Source of the DNA: Virgibacillus subterraneus
GTDB taxonomy: Bacteria > Bacillota > Bacilli > Bacillales > Amphibacillaceae
Reading direction: 5' to 3'
Assembly (NCBI RefSeq): GCF_900110695.1
Contig: NZ_FOEH01000002.1
Span: 248,001-312,000, forward strand
DNA length: 64,000 nt
The notes under the pieces: model-generated
The model's input: only the letters and a program-made list of their open reading frames with translations
The model's database searches: none
What the model was told of the DNA's origin: nothing
Part shown: piece after piece, positions 58,632-64,000 of the stretch
Position numbering within the stretch: position 1 is the stretch's first letter
Layout of the letters: every line of letters starts with the position of its first letter
Program-made: the position numbers and the translations under genes

Positions 58632-58666
58632 CAGGCAATTAAGGATTGGTGAGTCAAGTTTTCTAA
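58629..58666 (+). repeat. Interspersed repeat copy R11 (deleted remnant)
   Basis: GGCAATTAAG is joined to GATTGGTGAGTCAAGTTTTCTAA, which matches the two ends of the short form with the middle removed. It starts at the T-tract of the nfo terminator. Confidence 0.65.
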
Positions 58667-58745
58667 TTTAGGCTGTTTTAGTAAATATTATAAATTGACA
58701 ATATTTATCAAAAGAGCCCTGGTTTAGAAAGCAATAATTAGGGTA

Positions 58746-59030
58746 TTAATTAAATAAGTGTTCTAACCCATAAGCCTTGATAAGTTCGTGAAATAGTTTT
58801 TCTGATTTTTTTGCTGTCTCCCTATCGGTGATTCGTGATAGTTCTATTAACATTTTATGCCTACCTTGATCGTCAAATGGATCCACGGAATGATTTTGTA
58901 AGTAGGATATAATCTGCTGAGCCTGTAAACGAGTAATAATAACACCATTTTGCTTACTGTAATGGAGCAGTTCTTCCGTTGAAAGCTGCTTCATTTTTTT
59001 GATGGCCAAATCTTTAATAAATTTTGACAT
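58746..59030 (-). CDS. yqfT: YqfT family (DUF2624) protein
   Basis: A 94-residue protein beginning MSKFIKDLAIKKMKQLSTEE, helical throughout. It resembles the DUF2624/YqfT family found after nfo in Bacilli. ATG 59030 has AGAGGAG seven bases upstream; ATG 59036 would be too close to it. Function unknown. It converges on nfo and is divergent from the transglycosylase gene. Confidence 0.75.
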   Translation of the reverse strand: MSKFIKDLAIKKMKQLSTEELLHYSKQNGVIITRLQAQQIISYLQNHSVDPFDDQGRHKMLIELSRITDRETAKKSEKLFHELIKAYGLEHLFN

Positions 59031-59118
59031 TTCCATACTCCTCTAAAATGAATACTGATTTACTATATGCAAAACCAATTAAAAAATTTACTTGTTCAGT
59101 AAACTAAAGGAGGTAATT

Positions 59119-59829
59119 ATGGATCAACAACATTCACAATTATTTAAACAACTTATTGTATTTATATGTATTAGTACTATATTTACCGTTATATCTTATT
59201 CGTACTTACAAGAAAATAACCAATTAGATTCTAGAAACAACCATCTTGAAGCAGAGAATCAAAAATTAACATTAGAAAATGATTATTTAGATTCAGAGCA
59301 GTTACTTGATGCAAAAAAAAATAGTTATTACTCATGGACTTATGTAAATAAACAAGCTAATAAATTGGTTAAAGATAGTAATGGCAAGTTTAAAAAGTCC
59401 TGGGCTATATATTTAGTTCAGGAGGCTGAATCATTTGATATAAGCCCATATATAGCTTACGAACTATTTAGAGTTGAAACAGGTAATACGTTTGATCCTA
59501 ATCTCGTGGGCCCTGAAACTAAATATGGTAAAGCGTATGGAATGGGGCAAATTATGAAGAATACAGCACCTTGGATTGCTGAGATGTCTGGGATACCATA
59601 TAATGAAGAATTATTATTCAATCCATACTATTCCATTCATTTAACGTTCGTATATTTGGATTTTCTTCATAAACAATATGGCAATTGGGATAAAGCGCTA
59701 ACTGCATACCATCGTGGCATAGGAGGATTAAAAAACTATCTTGATAAAAATGGACATGCCAAAAGCTGGTATGCGCTTGAAATTAAGAATAATGCTGAAG
59801 ATTATAAGCAATTTACAAATGCAAAATGA
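59119..59829 (+). CDS. Membrane-anchored lytic transglycosylase (SLT family)
   Basis: A 236-residue protein with an N-terminal transmembrane anchor (residues 10-30), a coiled coil (NNQLDSRNNHLEAENQKLTL, about 33-60) and a goose-type/SLT lysozyme domain: YELFRVETGNTFDP with the likely catalytic Glu, AYGMGQIM, and WDKALTAYHRGIGG. It would cleave peptidoglycan glycan strands. AAAGGAGG precedes ATG 59119. It ends at a 9-bp hairpin without a T-run (59825-59853). Confidence 0.88.
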   Translation: MDQQHSQLFKQLIVFICISTIFTVISYSYLQENNQLDSRNNHLEAENQKLTLENDYLDSEQLLDAKKNSYYSWTYVNKQANKLVKDSNGKFKKSWAIYLVQEAESFDISPYIAYELFRVETGNTFDPNLVGPETKYGKAYGMGQIMKNTAPWIAEMSGIPYNEELLFNPYYSIHLTFVYLDFLHKQYGNWDKALTAYHRGIGGLKNYLDKNGHAKSWYALEIKNNAEDYKQFTNAK

Positions 59830-59917
59830 TGGTTACCATCAACTACCATCATTATAATCATCAAGTTCTCCATAAACTATGAACGCACCTCATTTAAAGG
59901 AAAGAGAGGTCTTGAAT

Positions 59918-60358
59918 ATGGATGAGTTTACCCGTCAAAACAATGTGGAAGATGATCTGAACAAGAAGCAACAACCAGAAACACGTGATATGGACATGGT
60001 TGGAACAAATTTAAGCGGACAGCCACCTGTTGAATCAGAAGATGTACCAGAAACCCCAGCTGCAAACAGTAGAAGGGATGATGAAGAATTTGCTGCTGAA
60101 ATGACAGCAGATGATATAGGCGACACAGTTAAAAATGAAGAAGATACCGAAGGCACTCAAGCAAACAGTGCTTTTGGATGGATGGCTTTAGCACTATCCA
60201 TTATTTCATTCTTTATCATGCCAATAATTCTTGGAGGAGCCGGGATAATAGTAGGTTTTATAGCAAGAAACCGGGATGCAGAAACACTTGGTAACACTGC
60301 AATAATTGCAGGTGCAGCTTCAATTCTTATTACACTTTTTGTTCTTCCATATGTTTAG
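59918..60358 (+). CDS. YqfX-like small membrane protein
   Basis: A 146-residue protein. The first 85 residues are acidic and low-complexity; the C-terminal 60 contain two transmembrane helices (ALALSIISFFIMPIILGGAG and TAIIAGAASILITLFVLPYV) joined by GFIARNRDAETLG. B. subtilis YqfX has the same build and neighbourhood, and the membrane part resembles DUF4190. Function unknown. AGAGAGG lies upstream of ATG 59918. Confidence 0.75.
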   Translation: MDEFTRQNNVEDDLNKKQQPETRDMDMVGTNLSGQPPVESEDVPETPAANSRRDDEEFAAEMTADDIGDTVKNEEDTEGTQANSAFGWMALALSIISFFIMPIILGGAGIIVGFIARNRDAETLGNTAIIAGAASILITLFVLPYV

Positions 60359-60394
60359 AAAAGAGAGGCTGATTAATTATCAGCCTCTTTTTCA
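60357..60394. terminator. Bidirectional terminator between the yqfX-like and LysM-like genes
   Basis: AGAGGCTGAT and ATCAGCCTCT form a stem flanked by A- and T-runs; it serves both convergent genes and overlaps the LysM-like stop. Confidence 0.85.
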
Positions 60395-60723
60395 TATATT
60401 GGAAATGAGTAAAATTCGTTAGGTTGTAATTTTTTAGGGTCTACGGTGGGGTTTAAAACTTTAAAGTCTGCTACAATTTTAGTAACATCTAAATTATTAG
60501 TTAGTTGTGGATTTATTTTTTCAACTATTGTAAGAAGTGTATCTCCATGATGAACTTTCACTTCCATTACTGATATATTTTTGGTATTTGTTACATATTC
60601 TTCTTGTGGTTGCTTAGTTTTATTTATTGATGTGAGAGTTGTTCCAATACTTAAATCTTTATATATACTTATAAAAAATAATGCAATTAAAATATATATA
60701 AAAGTTTTTAAAATATTATTCAT
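60373..60723 (-). CDS. YqfZ-like membrane protein with a LysM-type domain
   Basis: A 116-residue protein with one N-terminal transmembrane helix (residues 8-24) and a domain carrying VHHGDTLLTIVEKIN...VVADFKVLNP, and a final LQPNEFYSFPIY, the pattern of a LysM fold. It probably binds peptidoglycan from the membrane outer face. The position next to the yqfX-like gene matches yqfZ of B. subtilis. ATG 60723 has GAGGGG upstream. Confidence 0.75.
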   Translation of the reverse strand: MNNILKTFIYILIALFFISIYKDLSIGTTLTSINKTKQPQEEYVTNTKNISVMEVKVHHGDTLLTIVEKINPQLTNNLDVTKIVADFKVLNPTVDPKKLQPNEFYSFPIYEKEADN

Positions 60724-60796
60724 TTTTTTACCCCTCTTTTGAAACAATTTATATCATTAATACGTACAATAATTGACGGAAAAAGGAGGCTTGTAC

Positions 60797-61432
60797 ATGG
60801 ATATTTTTTCATTAGATTGGATAGGCTTCATTATCACTGGATTTGGGACTTTATTTCTTATCGGTGAAATGCTGGTCAATATGCGTGGATTTTTCGGACT
60901 TATGGGGTTAGGGTTTATAACTGTATATTTTGCAGTTTATCTGGAAACAGGCTCCTTTATTATTATGCTTATTGTTTATTTACTTGGATTATTACTTATT
61001 ATTATTGATGGTAAAGTAATTAATGATGGTACTCTTGCAACAATTGGTTTAGCTTGTATGCTTACAGCTGTAGCATTAACTGCACCAAATCTCTATGCAG
61101 GCATGTACGCAGTTATTGGCGTTCTTTTAGGTGGATTTTCATCATTATTCTTCTTGAAAGTATTTAAACGGCGGGATATGTGGTCAAAACTAACGTTAGT
61201 AGATCAATTAACTAAAGAAGCAGGGTATAACTCGATGAATGAGGAATATGAACAGTTATTGAATGAAGAAGGTAAAACAGTAAGCAACCTCCGCCCAGTT
61301 GGTACGGTTCGAATTAAAAACAAAAACTACAGCGCTATTTCAAATGGTCAATGGATCCCCGAGAATACCAAGATAAAGGTAGTAGATGTGGATGGGACCA
61401 GAATTCTTGTTGAAAATACAAATAATGAATAA
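60797..61432 (+). CDS. NfeD-like membrane protein (short form, no protease domain)
   Basis: A 211-residue protein with about four to five transmembrane helices (residues 10-130) and a C-terminal OB-fold of NfeD type (RPVGTVRIKNKNYSAISNGQ, VVDVDGTRILVE). Short NfeD proteins usually act with a flotillin or similar partner; none lies next to it here, while yqeZ-floA is elsewhere in the window. AAAAGGAGG precedes ATG 60797. Confidence 0.85.
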   Translation: MDIFSLDWIGFIITGFGTLFLIGEMLVNMRGFFGLMGLGFITVYFAVYLETGSFIIMLIVYLLGLLLIIIDGKVINDGTLATIGLACMLTAVALTAPNLYAGMYAVIGVLLGGFSSLFFLKVFKRRDMWSKLTLVDQLTKEAGYNSMNEEYEQLLNEEGKTVSNLRPVGTVRIKNKNYSAISNGQWIPENTKIKVVDVDGTRILVENTNNE

Positions 61433-61436
61433 AAAG

Positions 61437-61480
61437 GTAATACTCATTGAATCGACTTGGTTCATGGGTGTTATTTTTTT
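61437..61480 (+). terminator. Terminator of the NfeD-like gene
   Basis: TAATACTCA pairs with TGGGTGTTA (two G-U pairs), followed by seven Ts. Confidence 0.65.
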
Positions 61481-61773
61481 GAGATATACAAAGATAAAAT
61501 TATTGTAAATCAATTTGTCTTTATTGAAGGCTCTACCAAAGCCAAAGCAATTTCATTATTAGAACCATTGATTGATAAACCAATTTTTCTACGTTTAAGA
61601 ATGAAAAGCCTTAAGTTAGGGTAGTTAATAAGTATAGTATTATTTTTAGCATACATATGAATGTAAATTTTATGTAAAGTTTTAAATAATTACTTTACAA
61701 ACGGTGAATTTATCTTTAATAATGGACAAGGTATGTGACAGTTTTCAACAGGATTCGAAGGGTGGTATAATGT
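61481..61773 (+). other. Non-coding gap, possible decayed repeat end
   Basis: No gene is supported; a frame open for about 40 codons has no start codon. GATAAACCAATTTTTCTA (61575-61592) matches 16 of 18 bases of the repeat right end in R9, so it may be a remnant copy. Confidence 0.3.
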
Positions 61774-63399
61774 TTGGATATTGATGTACAGAAAATGATA
61801 TTTGAGTTTATTGGTGGTTTGGGAATATTCTTATTAGGTATTAAGTATATGGGTGAGGGTCTGCAGAAAACAGCAGGCAATCGACTACGAGATATACTTG
61901 ATAAGTTCACTAGTAACCCTTTCCTAGGTGTATTAGCAGGTATAATTGTTACTATCTTAATACAAAGTAGCTCTGGTACAACGGTCTTAACAGTCGGGTT
62001 GGTTAATGCAGGCTTTATGACTCTTAGACAAGCTATTGGTGTTATAATGGGCGCAAATATTGGTACCACTGTGACTGCATTCATCATAGGTATAGATTTA
62101 GGTGCCTATGCACTACCAATAATAGCTGTTGGTTGTTTCCTTTTGTTTTTCTTTAAAAATCAAAAAGTTAACAACATTGGACAAACCGTATTTGGTTTTG
62201 GTTCCTTGTTCTTTGGTTTAGAGTTAATGAGCAGCGGGATGTCACCATTACGTAGCCTGGAGGCATTTCAGGAATTAACTTTAAATATGAGTTCCAATCC
62301 TATTTTAGGCGTTATAATAGGAACATTGTTCACAGTAATTGTGCAAAGTTCAAGTGCTACAATAGGTATACTGCAAGGGTTGTTTTCTGAAGGAGCAATT
62401 GAATTGAAGGCGGCAGTACCAGTTTTATTTGGTGATAATGTTGGTACAACTATTACGGCTGTTCTTGCGTCAATCGGAGCAAGTGTAGCAGCAAAACGTG
62501 CAGCTTATGTACATGTAATTTTTAACTTGGCAGGTACAACTGTATTTCTTGTTCTTTTGGGGCTTTTTACTCAATATGTTTTATATTTGCAGTCAAGTTT
62601 AGGTTTGAATCCAGAGATGACTATTGCCTTTGCACATGGTAGCTTTAACTTAGTAAACACAATAGTGCAATTTCCATTTATTGGTGCTTTAGCCTGGATT
62701 GTAACCAAAATTATTCCAGGAGACGATACCATTGTCGAATATAAACCAAAACATTTAGACCCTATATTTATCCAACAATCTTCTACTTTAGCGTTAGATC
62801 AGGCAAAATCAGAAGTGATTCGCATGGGAGAATATGCATATAAAGGACTTGAAGAAACAAACTTATATTTGACAACACAAAGCCAGAAACATTCAGAAAT
62901 GGCAATGCAAATAGAAGGTGCGCTTAATAACCTGGATCAAAGAATTACGGATTATTTAATTGAATTATCTGGAGAGTCCATGTCTGAACTGGAGAGCGCG
63001 AAACACACAGCGTTAATAGACTCTGTTCGTGATATTGAACGAATTGGGGATCACTTTGAGAACATCATCGAGTTAATTGATTATAAAATTTCAAATAAAG
63101 TTTACTTGACAGAACAAGCTGAAGAAGATTTAAATAATATGTTTGATTTAACTATATTAACAGTCAAACAAGCAATAAAAGCTCTTGATCAAATGGACCG
63201 CGAGGAAGCACTTGCGGTAGTACAAAAAGAGGACGAAATAGACAAGATGGAACGTACTTACCGGAAGAAGCATATCATTCGTATGAATGAAGGCTTATGC
63301 AGTGGTTCAGCCGGAATAGTATTTGTCGACATAATTAGTAATCTGGAACGAATTGGTGATCACGCAGTTAATATCGCTGAGGAAGTATTAGGTGAGTAA
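61774..63399 (+). CDS. Na/Pi cotransporter family protein with PhoU-like tail
   Basis: A 541-residue transporter. Two inverted Na/Pi repeats are marked by IQSSSGTTVLTVGLVNAG (near residues 70-87) and VQSSSATIGILQGL (near 190-203), each with the QSS motif; MGANIGTT and FGDNVGTT follow them. After about eight helices the C-terminal 200 residues form a PhoU-like helical domain (IERIGDHFENI, LERIGDHAVNI). It likely imports phosphate with Na+. TTG 61774 has GAAGGGTGG upstream; the ATG at 61770 is out of frame. Confidence 0.9.
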   Translation: MDIDVQKMIFEFIGGLGIFLLGIKYMGEGLQKTAGNRLRDILDKFTSNPFLGVLAGIIVTILIQSSSGTTVLTVGLVNAGFMTLRQAIGVIMGANIGTTVTAFIIGIDLGAYALPIIAVGCFLLFFFKNQKVNNIGQTVFGFGSLFFGLELMSSGMSPLRSLEAFQELTLNMSSNPILGVIIGTLFTVIVQSSSATIGILQGLFSEGAIELKAAVPVLFGDNVGTTITAVLASIGASVAAKRAAYVHVIFNLAGTTVFLVLLGLFTQYVLYLQSSLGLNPEMTIAFAHGSFNLVNTIVQFPFIGALAWIVTKIIPGDDTIVEYKPKHLDPIFIQQSSTLALDQAKSEVIRMGEYAYKGLEETNLYLTTQSQKHSEMAMQIEGALNNLDQRITDYLIELSGESMSELESAKHTALIDSVRDIERIGDHFENIIELIDYKISNKVYLTEQAEEDLNNMFDLTILTVKQAIKALDQMDREEALAVVQKEDEIDKMERTYRKKHIIRMNEGLCSGSAGIVFVDIISNLERIGDHAVNIAEEVLGE

Positions 63400-63405
63400 T
63401 ATTTG

Positions 63406-63436
63406 AGGAGGTGCAATGCACCTCTTTATTTTTATT
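63406..63436 (+). terminator. Terminator of the Na/Pi cotransporter gene
   Basis: GAGGTGC-AAT-GCACCTC, a 7-bp stem with a three-base loop, then TTTATTTTTATT. Confidence 0.8.
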
Positions 63437-63535
63437 GAAAACCTCTCAATAAAATGCTATAGTGTTTAATGGTGCTTCTAATTGGTGCTTCTTCATAAGA
63501 TTTTCATACATAAATAAAAATTAACGTCTAAGTTA

Positions 63536-63564
63536 TTGACAGATTCTGTCGTACATGGTAAATT
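63536..63564 (+). promoter_or_regulatory. Sigma-A promoter of the tRNA cluster
   Basis: TTGACA (63536-63541), 17 bases, TAAATT (63559-63564), about 90 bases before the first tRNA. The gap 63437-63656 otherwise holds a short AAGGT...ACCTT hairpin and no gene. Confidence 0.7.
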
Positions 63565-63656
63565 ATATTTCGTCGCTAATTAATTTCAAATCAATTTTCA
63601 ACACGAAGAGCACGAAAAATAAGGTTGTAACACCTTGATAATTTACTTAAGATTAT

Positions 63657-63731
63657 TCCACAGTAGCTCAGCGGTAGAGCAATCGGCTGTTAACCGATCG
63701 GTCGTAGGTTCGATTCCTACCTGTGGAGCCA
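63657..63731 (+). tRNA. tRNA-Asn (GTT)
   Basis: Acceptor arms TCCACAG/CTGTGGA, discriminator G, encoded CCA. The anticodon loop CTGTTAA gives GTT, and the T loop is GGTTCGATTCC. First gene of the cluster. Confidence 0.95.
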
Positions 63732-63734
63732 TAT

Positions 63735-63811
63735 GGCGGTGTAGCTCAGCTGGCGAGAGCGTACGGTTCATACCCGTGAGGTCGGGGGTTCGATCCCCTC
63801 CGCCGCTACCA
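63735..63811 (+). tRNA. tRNA-Met (CAT), elongator type
   Basis: Anticodon stem-loop ACGGTTCATACCCGT with anticodon CAT; encoded CCA. The sequence closely follows the B. subtilis elongator tRNA-Met as I remember it, with a change in the D loop. It lacks initiator features (no GGG/CCC pairs next to the anticodon loop). Confidence 0.88.
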
Positions 63812-63827
63812 TAAACTATATATTAAT

Positions 63828-63904
63828 GGCGGTCGTGGCGAAGTGGTTAACGCACCGGATTGTGGCTCCGGCATTCGTGGGTTCAATCCCCACCGGTCGC
63901 CCCA
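63828..63904 (+). tRNA. tRNA-His (GTG)
   Basis: Anticodon loop TTGTGGC gives GTG. The extra 5' G (G-1) opposite discriminator C, diagnostic of tRNA-His, is encoded at 63828, and CCA is encoded at the 3' end. Confidence 0.95.
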
Positions 63905-63920
63905 TTAAGATACTTAGAGA

Positions 63921-63997
63921 GGACCCTTAGCTCAGCTGGTTAGAGCTATCGGCTCATAACCGATCGGTCGCAGGTTCGAGTCCTGCAGGGTCCACCA
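63921..63997 (+). tRNA. tRNA with CAT anticodon, probably tRNA-Ile2 (lysidine-modified)
   Basis: Acceptor GGACCCT/AGGGTCC, discriminator A, encoded CCA, anticodon loop CTCATAA. Body and acceptor resemble Bacilli tRNA-Ile2, whose C34 is changed to lysidine by TilS to read AUA, and differ from the elongator Met tRNA nearby. A Met identity cannot be fully excluded by eye. The cluster may continue beyond the window. Confidence 0.8.
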
Positions 63998-64000
63998 TTA

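Noticed and set aside
59825-59853. Terminator after the lytic transglycosylase (AATGATGGT/ACCATCATT)
   Set aside because: The stem is perfect but no T-tract follows, so it is mentioned with the gene and not listed as a terminator.
61569-61594. Possible twelfth repeat copy (GATAAACCAATTTTTCTACG)
   Set aside because: Only the right-end 18 bases resemble the repeat (16 of 18 against R9); no core or left end is visible, so it is mentioned in the gap entry but not counted.

Overview
The window is a 64 kb stretch of an AT-rich, low-GC Gram-positive chromosome. Gene content and order match the sda-yqeG...dnaG-sigA-yqfO-nfo segment of endospore-forming Bacillaceae. Sporulation genes (sda, gpr, spoIIP, yqfC, yqfD), the late competence operon comEA-EB-EC, the CIRCE-controlled hrcA-grpE-dnaK heat-shock operon and a multi-subunit Mrp Na+/H+ antiporter suggest a salt- or alkali-adapted Oceanobacillus/Virgibacillus-like species. 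The genus is inferred from gene order and protein resemblance; no search was run.

Layout. 1-5.6 kb (minus strand): the 5' end of a murE-like gene, then the Mrp operon mrpA-C-D-E-F-G, which has no mrpB. 5.7-6.2 kb: the 46-codon checkpoint gene sda with a cluster of DnaA-box-like sites upstream. 6.4-11.4 kb: yqeG-yqeH-aroE-yhbY-nadD-yqeK-rsfS-yqeM (ribosome assembly, shikimate, NAD). 11.5-16.8 kb: comEA-comEB-comEC, yqzM, holA. 16.9-24.6 kb: rpsT, gpr, spoIIP, yqxA, lepA, hemW, hrcA. 24.7-33.8 kb: grpE, dnaK, dnaJ, prmA, rsmE, mtaB, deoC, rpsU, yqeY. 33.9-44.7 kb: a sigma-W-type promoter before yqeZ-floA-yqfB-like, then yqfC-yqfD-phoH-pgpH-ybeY-dgkA-era-yqzL-recO. 44.7-53 kb: glycine T-box, glyQ-glyS, ccpN-ppsR, dnaG-sigA. 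53-63.4 kb: an unrecognised membrane protein, cccA, trmK-yqfO, cshB-nfo, yqfT, a lytic transglycosylase, yqfX/yqfZ-like genes, an NfeD-like protein and a Na/phosphate cotransporter. 63.5-64 kb: a tRNA cluster (Asn, Met, His, CAU-Ile2) running to the window edge.

The main structure not explained by genes is an interspersed intergenic repeat with 11 recognisable copies (R1-R11). It comes as a short form of about 80-95 bp and a long form of about 135-150 bp. It can fold into hairpins, the last of which resembles a Rho-independent terminator, and one copy carries a compensatory base-pair change. The 5' ends of several copies abut terminator T-tracts. One copy lies inside the glyQS T-box leader, and another forms almost the whole predicted 5' leader of rpsT. 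I do not recognise the family as a named element. A separate nested palindrome lies between dnaJ and prmA.

Most of the window is translation, replication and stress housekeeping in compact, partly overlapping operons. Three genes I expect from the Bacillus subtilis order are absent: comER, cdd and yqxD.
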